DNA of 56,134 nucleotides. Origin: Spirochaetaceae bacterium. GTDB taxonomy: Bacteria; Spirochaetota; Spirochaetia; SZUA-6; Fen-1364. The notes under the pieces were generated by a model. That model saw nothing but the letters and a program-made list of their open reading frames with translations, was not told the origin of the DNA and ran no database searches. This document shows, one piece after another, positions 26,537 to 34,342 of this stretch; within the stretch, counting starts at the first letter, position 1; the number at the start of each line of letters is the position of its first letter. A program made the translations under genes and the position numbers. The stretch lies in contig PLNO01000031.1 of assembly GCA_003141795.1 (NCBI GenBank), forward strand, positions 1-56,134. The letters are read 5' to 3'.

Positions 26537-26605
26537 CTAAACATGTCGGGCGAATATTGGGCGATTTCCAGTTCGCAGACAAAAATGACTTGAGGAGGTG
26601 GTCAA

Positions 26606-27919
26606 ATGTACAAGCCGGCTCTTAGGCGCAAGATCTTTGCACTGATCTTGGGCGGGTGTTTGCTCTGCACTGCATACTCGTTCGCGGGTGGCAATCAAGA
26701 GCAGAAGGTGGCGAAAGACACTATCACGCTCAAGTACCCGCACTGGTTTTTTAGCGACGGTGGTGCTTTTGGCGAATGGCTGAACGGGGCGGTTGACTCC
26801 TTCGAGAAGCAGAATCCGAACGTTCACGTCGAGCGCATCAAGATTCCCTATGATACCTACTGGGACAAGCTCGAGACCATGGTGGGCAGTGGCGATGCTC
26901 CCGACGTGGCGGCATTCGGACCCGGGCCTTTCGCGAAGTTCCAGTCCGCGGGTGTCCTTCTCCCGCTGAACGATTTGATTGACATGAATGACGTCAACAA
27001 GAACTTCAGCAACCTCCAGACGAAGGAAATTCCTGCCACCGCGAAGGATGGCAAGACGTATGCGTTGGCATTTGATTCCGGCTTCTACCTCCCGCTGTAC
27101 CGACCGAGCGTGCTGGCAGAGGCGGGAGTGCAATCATTTGCGACAACACCTGAAGAGTTCATCGCCATGGCGCAGAAGCTGACATCCAAGTCGCGATTTG
27201 GCTATGCTTTCATGGATGTCGCGGGCAACTACACAGAAGAGTTCATCGATCTCGCAATCTGGACTATCGGGCTTGGCGGGAACTGGACTGACAAGAACGG
27301 CAGACCGACACTGGACTCCGCCGAGGTCGTCAAGGCGGTGACGTACCTCAAGCAGCTCTACGATTTGAATGTCACCACGAGGGACACTGACAAGGGAACG
27401 TACCGCAAGATGTTTGCTCTGGGCAAAGCTGCAACGATTATTGACGGAATGTGGATGTACGGGCTTTCCAATGGGTGGGAACCGGCAACGAAATCGGACT
27501 TCGCAGTCGCGAACCTGCCGTTCCCGACTCAGCGGGTAGCCGCCTTCTATGAGTGCAATGCCATTTTGAAGGCAACGAAACATCCCAAGGAAGCAGCCAA
27601 TCTCATTCAGACTATTTCCAATCCCGAATTCTCAAAGAAGCTTGTGGAGATTTCTCAGTTCATTCCGCCGAGAATTTCGGTATTCACTGCCGAGTTCAAG
27701 GATCAGCTCGTCAAGAAGTGGCCGTGGTACAAGACGTTCTTGGATCACGCCAACTCTGACCTCCTGGTCCTGGATGTCCCCAGCAATATGCCCGGAGATC
27801 TGCAAGTAAAGGTTCAGAAGATCTGGGGCACGTACTTCGACAAGGTTCTGTTCGACAACATGAGCCCTGCGCAGGCGATGGGTGCTGCCCAGAAAGAAGC
27901 GATTGCACTATTCAATTAG
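26606..27919 (+). CDS. Extracellular solute-binding protein, family 1 (region B)
   Basis: 437 residues with TTGAGGAGGTGG just before the ATG. A Sec leader ends around AYSFA-GGNQEQ, a Gly-Gly-Asn/Gln start of the mature chain that is common in spirochaete binding proteins. There is no clean lipobox. Family 1 pattern: FEKQNPNVHVERIKIPYDTY, GSGDAPDVAAFG, LPLNDLIDM, and LYRPSVLAEAGV. It works with the permeases at 29076 and 29995, although a dehydrogenase gene lies between. First gene of a nine-gene operon. Confidence 0.92.
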   Translation: MYKPALRRKIFALILGGCLLCTAYSFAGGNQEQKVAKDTITLKYPHWFFSDGGAFGEWLNGAVDSFEKQNPNVHVERIKIPYDTYWDKLETMVGSGDAPDVAAFGPGPFAKFQSAGVLLPLNDLIDMNDVNKNFSNLQTKEIPATAKDGKTYALAFDSGFYLPLYRPSVLAEAGVQSFATTPEEFIAMAQKLTSKSRFGYAFMDVAGNYTEEFIDLAIWTIGLGGNWTDKNGRPTLDSAEVVKAVTYLKQLYDLNVTTRDTDKGTYRKMFALGKAATIIDGMWMYGLSNGWEPATKSDFAVANLPFPTQRVAAFYECNAILKATKHPKEAANLIQTISNPEFSKKLVEISQFIPPRISVFTAEFKDQLVKKWPWYKTFLDHANSDLLVLDVPSNMPGDLQVKVQKIWGTYFDKVLFDNMSPAQAMGAAQKEAIALFN

Positions 27920-27945
27920 CATCGACTGAAGGATCCGACGAATCG

Positions 27946-27986
27946 TTGGAGGAGAGGGCGGAAAGCAAGTATTCCGTCCTCTCCAA
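27946..27986 (+). terminator. Intercistronic hairpin after the binding-protein gene
   Basis: TTGGAGGAGAGGGCGGAA (27946-27963) pairs with TTCCGTCCTCTCCAA (27972-27986) with a three-base bulge; only a short TTT follows. Likely partial termination or 3' protection, again raising binding-protein mRNA above the rest. Confidence 0.5.
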
Positions 27987-28046
27987 TTTCAGTCCTTCCG
28001 GTATTTTATCGTTGTCAGAGATTACAATGAGACGGAGGTGGCTATC

Positions 28047-29051
28047 ATGATTCAAATGAAACTCACCGCGAAGCGTGAGATGGCCAAGGAAAATATCGCG
28101 ACACCGACCCTGACGGCTGGCAGCGCAATCCTCAAAGTGGCAGCGGTCGGCATCTGTGGCTCGGATATGCATGTCTATGTCGGTGAGAACCCTGTGATCA
28201 AGCCGGAGAATCATGTTTGCGGGCATGAGTTCGGAGGGACCATCAAGGAGGTACCCGCCGGCACAAGCCACCTGCGTGTTGGTGACAAGGTGTGCGTGAA
28301 TCCCGTAGTGAACTGCGGGGTCTGCCACTATTGCCAACATGGAATGGAACATATGTGCGTAAAGCAAAATGTGATTGGAGGAGACATTGACGGTGCCCTG
28401 AAGGAGGAGATAAGCGTTCCTCTTGCCAACATTGTGAAGCTGCCAGCGGATTTCGATTTGACATATTCTGCCATGATCGAGCCGGTCGCAGTTGCCATTC
28501 ATTCGAGCAAGCACGTGCGCCAATCCAATGTCCTTGTTGTTGGACTGGGGACGATCGGGCTTCTCACCGTCCAGGTGTGCAAATTGAACGGGAACAGAGT
28601 CATTGCGACTGATATCAACGAGGAGAACTTCAAGCTTGCGCGTGAGCTCGGTGCAGACGCGACATTCATTTCGAAAGCGGAGGACCCGGCAGGTCTGGCG
28701 TCCCGTTTCTTTGAGAACGGGCGATTGGATTATGTCATCGACAACGTCAATATCGAGTCGACCGTCAACTATGCGATCACAGCGGTTCGAAAAATGGGTG
28801 AAATCGTCCTCGTGGGAATTCCGCATGCGAATTTCAAGGTCGACATCATTGGAGTTCTCTTGAACGAGCTCGTTGTTTCCTCGAGCTATTTATACTCGGA
28901 CGAGGATTTTCGCCATGCGGCCAGCCTTGTCGCGACCGGTAAAATCGATGTGAAGAGCCTTGTCAGCAAGAAATTCAAGCTTCGAGACGCAAAGGAAGCC
29001 TTTGAGTACAAATTGAACACGAAATCAATCAAAGTCTTGATTGAAATGTGA
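28047..29051 (+). CDS. Zinc-dependent medium-chain alcohol/polyol dehydrogenase
   Basis: 334 residues from the ATG at 28047, six bases after CGGAGGTGG; a GTG at 28038 lies inside that site. Catalytic zinc ligands Cys37 (GICGSD) and His60-Glu61 (CGHEFGG) are present, and the structural zinc cysteines are Cys90, 93, 96 and 104. The Rossmann motif VGLGTIG is near residue 170. Family members (sorbitol, threonine, galactitol dehydrogenases) oxidise a secondary alcohol of a polyol or sugar derivative with NAD(P). Located between the binding protein and permeases of one transporter, it most likely acts on the imported substrate or an early product. Confidence 0.9.
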   Translation: MIQMKLTAKREMAKENIATPTLTAGSAILKVAAVGICGSDMHVYVGENPVIKPENHVCGHEFGGTIKEVPAGTSHLRVGDKVCVNPVVNCGVCHYCQHGMEHMCVKQNVIGGDIDGALKEEISVPLANIVKLPADFDLTYSAMIEPVAVAIHSSKHVRQSNVLVVGLGTIGLLTVQVCKLNGNRVIATDINEENFKLARELGADATFISKAEDPAGLASRFFENGRLDYVIDNVNIESTVNYAITAVRKMGEIVLVGIPHANFKVDIIGVLLNELVVSSSYLYSDEDFRHAASLVATGKIDVKSLVSKKFKLRDAKEAFEYKLNTKSIKVLIEM

Positions 29052-29075
29052 GCGAGACGGGCAAGGAGGGGAATT

Positions 29076-29966
29076 TTGACTGATAGACGGAAGGCGAAGC
29101 TCGGACCCTATGCGTTCATCCTGCCGACAATCATCGTTGTCGTCGTCTTCTGGTTGATACCAATCGGGAAGGCTTTTCTCCTGACATTGACCAATGCTCA
29201 ATTGCTGGCAATCGGAAACGCTAAATATATCGGCTTCGCGAATTATGCAAAGTTCTTTTCCGGGTCGGACCTTCTGTCTATCATGAAGGCCACCTTGATC
29301 TATGTGATATTCGGGGTAGGCGCCACCTATCTTGTCGGTCTGCTTGCCGCGACAATGGTCAACAGAGATTTCTGGGGGAAAGGCGTCGCGCGCGCGCTTC
29401 TTATATTGCCATGGATGGTTCCCCAAGTGGTGCTTGTCATCATCTGGAAGTGGATGCTGAACCCGAAGTACGGCATCATCAATTTCGTTCTGGCGCATCT
29501 TGGAATCCTGCCGGAAAATTTCAGCTGGTTCGGGAATGGATCATTTGCCATGGTTGCCATTCTCATTGCAACGATATGGAAGGAATATCCTCTTGCCATG
29601 CTGATATTGCTCGCCGGAATGAAGTCTATACCGAATGAAATCTACGATGCCGCATCAGTAGATGGTGCAAATGCCTTCCAGACTTTTCTCAGGATTACTC
29701 TTCCGAGTCTGCGCTTCGTAACAACCATTCTCGTGCTTCTTCTCACGATCTGGCATTTTGGCAATTTCGTGATCATCTGGCTCATGACGCAAGGCGGGCC
29801 CGGCAACGCAACGGCAACACTCACCGTCTTTACCTACCTCAATGCATTCAAGTTCGGGGACCTGGGATACGGCGCAACAATCGGGATGGTGATCATGGTT
29901 GTGACCTTGGGGATCAGTATTGCGTATTACCACATCTTCATAAAGAGAACGGAAGCGTCGGCATGA
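29076..29966 (+). CDS. Sugar ABC transporter permease, MalF/UgpA type (region B)
   Basis: 296 residues starting at a TTG (29076), the only start near the AAGGAGGGG site at 29063-29071; the next in-frame ATG would remove the first membrane helix. About six helices, EAA loop YDAASVDGANAFQTFLRITLP, then WLMTQGGPGNATATLTVFTY. CUT1 family. Partner of the next gene and of the binding protein at 26606. No ATPase in the operon. The rare start codon may lower its level relative to the binding protein. Confidence 0.9.
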   Translation: MTDRRKAKLGPYAFILPTIIVVVVFWLIPIGKAFLLTLTNAQLLAIGNAKYIGFANYAKFFSGSDLLSIMKATLIYVIFGVGATYLVGLLAATMVNRDFWGKGVARALLILPWMVPQVVLVIIWKWMLNPKYGIINFVLAHLGILPENFSWFGNGSFAMVAILIATIWKEYPLAMLILLAGMKSIPNEIYDAASVDGANAFQTFLRITLPSLRFVTTILVLLLTIWHFGNFVIIWLMTQGGPGNATATLTVFTYLNAFKFGDLGYGATIGMVIMVVTLGISIAYYHIFIKRTEASA

Positions 29967-29994
29967 GGCAGTGCGGAACGGCAGGAGTAAATAG

Positions 29995-30810
29995 ATGAAG
30001 AAGGTAGTATTTTTCGGATCCGTGGGCATAGTCTGCATTATTGCATTCTTCCCTTTTTACTGGTTGATAAATACATCGCTGTTACGCGAGGTGGACCTCT
30101 TCAGCTATCCCCCGATTTTCTTCCCCCGGCGAAACCCCTTCATCGCGTATTACAATTATTTCGCCAACAGCCACATCCTTCTCTGGCTGAAAAACACAGT
30201 TCTCGTTAGCTCGATCTCAACGTTGATCTCTACTATTTTGGCGATATTTGCGGCGTACAGCATCTCACGATTCAGGTATCGGGGGCGTACATTCCTAACC
30301 TTCGTCATTCTCATCACCCAGATGCTGCCACCCGTGCTCCTGATTATTCCAATCTATGTGATATTTCTCTCGTTCAAGCTGAACAACACTTTGATCGGCT
30401 TGACAATCATTTTTACGATACTGACGGTCCCCATTGGCACCTGGTTCCTGAAGGGCTTTTTTGACACGCTGCCGAAGGAGCTTGAAGAATCTGCCACCAT
30501 TGACGGAGCCAGCCAGCTGGGTACCTTATTCAGAATCACCCTGCCCCTGTCCGTATCGGGGATCGTGGCAACAGCCACGTGGTCTTTTATCATTGCCTGG
30601 GACGAATACCTTTTCGCGTCCACAATAATAAACTCCCAGCAGAAGTGGATGCTGTCAGTCGGGTTGTCCTCATACCTCGGCCAATACTCGGTATCGTGGA
30701 GCGATATCATGACAGGGGCCGTCGTGGCGACAATCCCCCTCGGGTTCTTGTTCATGTTTTTTCAAAGATATCTGCTGAGCGGGCTGACGGCCGGATCGAT
30801 CAAGGGGTGA
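29995..30810 (+). CDS. Carbohydrate ABC transporter permease, MalG type (region B)
   Basis: 271 residues with GGCAGGAGT upstream of the ATG. Six predicted helices; EAA loop LEESATIDGASQLGTLFRIT and the C-terminal LSGLTAGSIKG typical of MalG-type permeases. Completes a CUT1 importer with the previous gene. Confidence 0.92.
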   Translation: MKKVVFFGSVGIVCIIAFFPFYWLINTSLLREVDLFSYPPIFFPRRNPFIAYYNYFANSHILLWLKNTVLVSSISTLISTILAIFAAYSISRFRYRGRTFLTFVILITQMLPPVLLIIPIYVIFLSFKLNNTLIGLTIIFTILTVPIGTWFLKGFFDTLPKELEESATIDGASQLGTLFRITLPLSVSGIVATATWSFIIAWDEYLFASTIINSQQKWMLSVGLSSYLGQYSVSWSDIMTGAVVATIPLGFLFMFFQRYLLSGLTAGSIKG

Positions 30811-30907
30811 GCCACAGAAACGAAGCTGTTCGACAGGTCGAGGCACCGGCACGACTTGCACAGCCCCAAAAGGCTCGCCAATCACAGTATTTAGCGAGGA
30901 AAACGGG

Positions 30908-31627
30908 ATGTATAGTGCTTTTCAAATAGCGCCTCCATTTTTTGAGATCGGGCCCAAAGCATACCTCTACGGCGAAGATGCCATGATGCTTGCCCTGGAG
31001 GCCGACAGGATATCCGCGAAGTACTGCGTACAAATCATCTATACGCCCCAGTACGTCGATATCCCCGCAATCGCGCGGGCAACGAAGCATATCCTGGTTT
31101 TCGCCCAGCATATGGACCCTATCGAGATCGGGAGGGGAATCGGCGCTGTCTTGGCGGAAGCCCTGAAATCTGCCGGAGCCAAAGGTGCCCTGCTGAACCA
31201 TGCGGAGAAGAAAATGGCGCTGGGAGACATTGCGAAGGCAATTCGGCGCGCCGACGATGTAGGACTGGCGTCAATGGTCTGCGCGGATAATCTCATGGAA
31301 GCGATGGCCGTCGCGCAGCTCGGGCCGAACATCATCATCGCGGAGCCTGAAGCGCTGATTGGACAACAGCCGGGGAACGTTGGAAGCCGGACCTATGTGA
31401 AAGAGATCAATGAAAGGGTGAGGGCAATCGATCCGAGGATCCAGGTCCTCCACAGCGCAGGGATCAAAACCGGTCAGGACGTCTACGACATCATTCAGCT
31501 CGGGGCAGAAGCGACAGGGTGCACCAGTGGAATCGTCAGGGCGGAGAACCCTGTCGCTGCCATGGAGGAGATGATAAAGGCCCTGAGGGAATCCTGGAAC
31601 GCAAGAAAAGCGGCACACAGATCATAA
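30908..31627 (+). CDS. Archaeal-type triosephosphate isomerase-like protein
   Basis: 239 residues, matching the short archaeal TIM form rather than the 250-residue bacterial one. Candidate catalytic residues: Lys17 (IGPKAYLYG), His98 (LLNHAEKK, like the family NHSE) and Glu146 (AEPEALIG, for the family EPPELIG). QHMDPIEIGRGIGAVLAEAL also follows the archaeal pattern. The altered loop (AEPEALIG) and the operon setting, next to an aldolase and kinase, suggest isomerisation of a different small ketose/aldose phosphate, such as a tetrulose phosphate, though plain triosephosphate isomerase activity is possible. Twelve bases separate it from yjbQ. Confidence 0.78.
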   Translation: MYSAFQIAPPFFEIGPKAYLYGEDAMMLALEADRISAKYCVQIIYTPQYVDIPAIARATKHILVFAQHMDPIEIGRGIGAVLAEALKSAGAKGALLNHAEKKMALGDIAKAIRRADDVGLASMVCADNLMEAMAVAQLGPNIIIAEPEALIGQQPGNVGSRTYVKEINERVRAIDPRIQVLHSAGIKTGQDVYDIIQLGAEATGCTSGIVRAENPVAAMEEMIKALRESWNARKAAHRS

Positions 31628-31639
31628 CGGAGGTGAGAG

Positions 31640-32134
31640 ATGGCAGCGTTTAATGACGAGTTCAAGATCCAATCCGACCGGAGACCGACATTCCATGATG
31701 TAACGGATGAGGTCGCCATTCGAGTGGGAAAATGCGGGATAGCGAATGGAATCGTGGTGGTCTATTCGCGGCACACGACATGCAGCGTCATGATCCAGGA
31801 GCAGTCCGATGACGTCAACTACTGGGGCGAGCAGTTCGTGATGCAGGACCTGGTGAATGTGCTGGAGAAAATAGTCCCCACCTGCACGACAGAAGGGAAA
31901 TACCTCCACCCGGGACCCCGGCATATCGAGATTGCAAAAAGGGAACGCTCCGAGGAGGCGTCGTGGAGCCTCAATACTGACGCTCATCTGCGTTCGATCC
32001 TGCTCGGGCGCTCCGTCACGGTTCCTCTGATCGGCGGCAAAATGCAGCTCGGAGAGTTTGGCAGGATATATTTCGCTGATTTCGATCAGGTGAGAGCCCG
32101 TGTGCGAAATGTAACGATTCAGGTCGTTGGCTAG
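31640..32134 (+). CDS. YjbQ/UPF0047 family protein
   Basis: 164 residues, slightly longer than the usual 130-140. Family marks: YSRHTTCSVMIQEQSDD, NTDAHLRSILLG, VPLIGGKMQLGEFGRIYFAD and FDQVRARVR. YjbQ proteins form trimers with a histidine/cysteine site and can replace thiamine-phosphate synthase weakly in vitro; their true reaction is unsettled. A GGAGGTGAGAG site precedes the ATG. Its place between a triosephosphate-isomerase-like gene and an aldolase gene is informative: here it is likely a pathway enzyme for a sugar phosphate rather than a thiamine gene. Confidence 0.88.
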   Translation: MAAFNDEFKIQSDRRPTFHDVTDEVAIRVGKCGIANGIVVVYSRHTTCSVMIQEQSDDVNYWGEQFVMQDLVNVLEKIVPTCTTEGKYLHPGPRHIEIAKRERSEEASWSLNTDAHLRSILLGRSVTVPLIGGKMQLGEFGRIYFADFDQVRARVRNVTIQVVG

Positions 32135-32187
32135 TGAATCGCTGTTTGAATGGACTACGAGAATAAACTTACAGGGAGGTCGAACGA

Positions 32188-33039
32188 ATGACAGGTAAAG
32201 ATGTACGGATGGGAAGACTGTTCGGCAATGGCAGTCCCGTGATAGTTGCTGCAGATCATGGAAGCTATATGGGGCCGTTTGCCGGCATCGAGGATCTTCC
32301 TCACCAGATTTCCCAATTCAAGAAGGCTGATGCGTTCCTCGTCATGCCGGGAATGGCAAAGCGCTGCACCGCTTTTTTCGGTCAGAAGGACGCGCCCCTG
32401 TGCATCATCAGGGTGAACTGGGCCGCGCACTACTGCAAGCCTCATATGAAAGGTTTCTCAAAGACGAAGAAAGACAGCTATTACGAAAAAGGCTACAACG
32501 AGAAGCTTTGCTCCGTAAAATACGCCGTTTCCCTAGGAGCGGATATCGTGATCGCGTCCTTGCTCCTGGGAACGGATGAAGAGGCAAATACGCGGAATAT
32601 CACCCAGTTCGGGGAATTCGTCTCCGAAGCTGACTCCCTGGGTGTGCCGCTCATCGGGGAATACATCCCGTTTGACGGGATTGACCGGTACACGGGTGAC
32701 GTTGGCGATCTCCTGCTCGGAATACGGGCGTGCGCGGAGTTCGGCGCCGACATGATAAAGACTGTGTTTGTCGAGCAGTTCGAGCAGGTGGCTGGTTCTT
32801 CAGTCGTGCCGGCGCTCGCGTTGGGCGGAGGAGTTTTTGAAAAGCCGTCCGATGCATTCCGTCTTGCGCAAAAGGCCTTGAAGAAAGGAGCAAAGGGAGT
32901 CGTGTACGGAAGAAACGTGATTTGCGCAAAGAATCCGACCAGCTTTCTCGATTGCCTGCTCGGAGTGGTGAAGAATGGCGCGGATCCTGTGGAAGCTGAA
33001 AAGGATTATCTCGCCAGCATCGCGGGCGGGAAGCGGTAG
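32188..33039 (+). CDS. Class I aldolase, DhnA/LsrF family (region B)
   Basis: 283 residues with AGGGAGGTCG before the ATG. TIM barrel with AADHGSYMGP near residues 21-30 (similar to the FDHGYFQGP of LsrF), probable Schiff-base Lys191 in FGADMIKTVF, and KKGAKGVVYGRNVICAKNP at the C-terminal phosphate site. Paralog of the aldolase at 8577 but clearly diverged. LsrF transfers an acetyl group from a phosphorylated AI-2 derivative to CoA; other members split fructose 1,6-bisphosphate. With a kinase and a TIM-like isomerase in the same operon, cleavage of a phosphorylated ketose to triose-sized products is the simplest reading. Confidence 0.85.
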   Translation: MTGKDVRMGRLFGNGSPVIVAADHGSYMGPFAGIEDLPHQISQFKKADAFLVMPGMAKRCTAFFGQKDAPLCIIRVNWAAHYCKPHMKGFSKTKKDSYYEKGYNEKLCSVKYAVSLGADIVIASLLLGTDEEANTRNITQFGEFVSEADSLGVPLIGEYIPFDGIDRYTGDVGDLLLGIRACAEFGADMIKTVFVEQFEQVAGSSVVPALALGGGVFEKPSDAFRLAQKALKKGAKGVVYGRNVICAKNPTSFLDCLLGVVKNGADPVEAEKDYLASIAGGKR

Positions 33040-33242
33040 AAAAGCATCGACCGAGGGTGAAAGAAGATCACGGGCTCGCGTGCGGTTTCATGGAATAATC
33101 GGTGAACGACATTGCGGTGAGCCCGCGATTCTTCGAAACCCTGGGAGAGCCGCTGCATCGAGCGGAATTATGATAGCGGGCCGGAAACCGACGGGTGAAG
33201 GCGCAGCCGGATGGCTTCTTCGGGACGCCAAAGGAGGGGATG
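33040..33242 (+). other. 203-base gap inside the region B operon
   Basis: No gene or clear terminator seen. CGGGCTC near 33072 can pair with GAGCCCG near 33119 across a long loop, which is weak. Transcription probably continues into the amidohydrolase. Confidence 0.4.
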
Positions 33243-34283
33243 GTGGCAGAAGTATTTACACTGAAGGACGTGGACCGCAGGGTCTATAAGGAATCGCTGC
33301 AGGATTTCCTGCCCGCGCAGCTCATCGACATACATACCCATGTTTGGAACAAGGACAATCAGGTGCAGAGCGCTCAACCGCTTTCCCGCGTTGTGAGCTG
33401 GCCGTCAAAAGTGGCAGACGAGAATACGGTCGAAACCCTCGCCGACTGCTATCGTCAATTATTCCCCGGCAAATCCGTCGTCCCGCTGATGTTCGCGAAC
33501 GTGTTCGATGCGGATCGCATCGACCCGATGAATGGCTACGTGAGCGAATGTGCCGCACGGACAGGGTATCCGTCGCTCATCCTTGCGCATCCGAGCTGGA
33601 CGGGGAGGGAGCTAGAGCAGCGCATAATGGACGGGAAGTTCAGGGGTGCGAAAGTCTATCTCAACCTGTCGCCCGCCTACATACCCGAGAAGGAAATAAG
33701 GATTTTCGATTACCTTCCTCCCCATCAACTGGACGTGCTGAACACCAATGGCTGGGTAGTGATGCTGCACATCCCCAGGGATGGCAGGCTGCGGGATCCG
33801 GTAAATCTCGAGCAGATGATCGAGATCGAGAAGAACTGGCCACGGGTGAAAGTCATAATCGCCCATGTGGGACGCGCCTACTGCGACGAGGACGTGGGGG
33901 ATGCGTTCCAGCGGCTCTCCGTTACGAAGACCACGGTCTTCGATTTCTCGGCCAATACGAATGATCGTGTCTTCGAAGGGACTCTGCGTGCTTTCGGTCC
34001 CGAGAGATGTGTCTTCGGCAGTGACATGCCGATCACGAGAATGCGGATGCAGCGGACGTGCGAGCAGGGCCGGTATATCAACATCGTCCCCAGGGGCCTC
34101 TATGGCGACGTCTCCGGGGACAAGAACATGCGGGAGGTTGATCCGCCGGCCGCCGAGCAGCTGACCCTGTTCATGTACGAAGAGATCCTTGCGATCAAGA
34201 AAGCAGTCGAACGGGTCGGGTTGGGCAGGGTTGACGTCGAAGCGATCTTCCACAAGAACGCGCAAAGGGTCCTCGGGATCTGA
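33243..34283 (+). CDS. Amidohydrolase-superfamily metal-dependent hydrolase
   Basis: 346 residues. The GTG at 33243 is chosen because it is five bases from AAGGAGGGG and because the truncated paralog at 20700 begins at the same residue (MASLFEVKDVDRKVY); the adjacent ATG at 33240 is too close to the site. Amidohydrolase_2-type TIM barrel: metal-binding IDIHTHVW near residue 30, a later VIIAHVGRAY (His) and VFGSDMPITR (Asp). Such enzymes hydrolyse lactones, decarboxylate or hydrolyse small acids. A lactonase step after the operon's zinc dehydrogenase is plausible. Followed by the FGGY kinase gene. Confidence 0.85.
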   Translation: MAEVFTLKDVDRRVYKESLQDFLPAQLIDIHTHVWNKDNQVQSAQPLSRVVSWPSKVADENTVETLADCYRQLFPGKSVVPLMFANVFDADRIDPMNGYVSECAARTGYPSLILAHPSWTGRELEQRIMDGKFRGAKVYLNLSPAYIPEKEIRIFDYLPPHQLDVLNTNGWVVMLHIPRDGRLRDPVNLEQMIEIEKNWPRVKVIIAHVGRAYCDEDVGDAFQRLSVTKTTVFDFSANTNDRVFEGTLRAFGPERCVFGSDMPITRMRMQRTCEQGRYINIVPRGLYGDVSGDKNMREVDPPAAEQLTLFMYEEILAIKKAVERVGLGRVDVEAIFHKNAQRVLGI

Positions 34284-34342
34284 GCGCGTCGCGCCCGCCG
34301 GAGGCTGGGGGCGCAGAAGTGCTTAAAGAAGAGGGGGCAGGT

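Larger units (their letters stand above)
26213..26605 (+). other. 393-base AT-rich intergenic region
   Basis: Holds the transporter terminator (26235-26268), then about 200 AT-rich bases without a convincing gene, then an operator-like word and promoter for the next operon (26481-26536). The only open frame of note (26366-26593) lacks a ribosome site and runs through the promoter. Confidence 0.6.

Noticed and set aside
26366..26593. 75-codon open frame between the two transporter operons
   Set aside because: No ribosome-binding site, AT-rich random-looking translation, and it runs through the promoter at 26508-26536.
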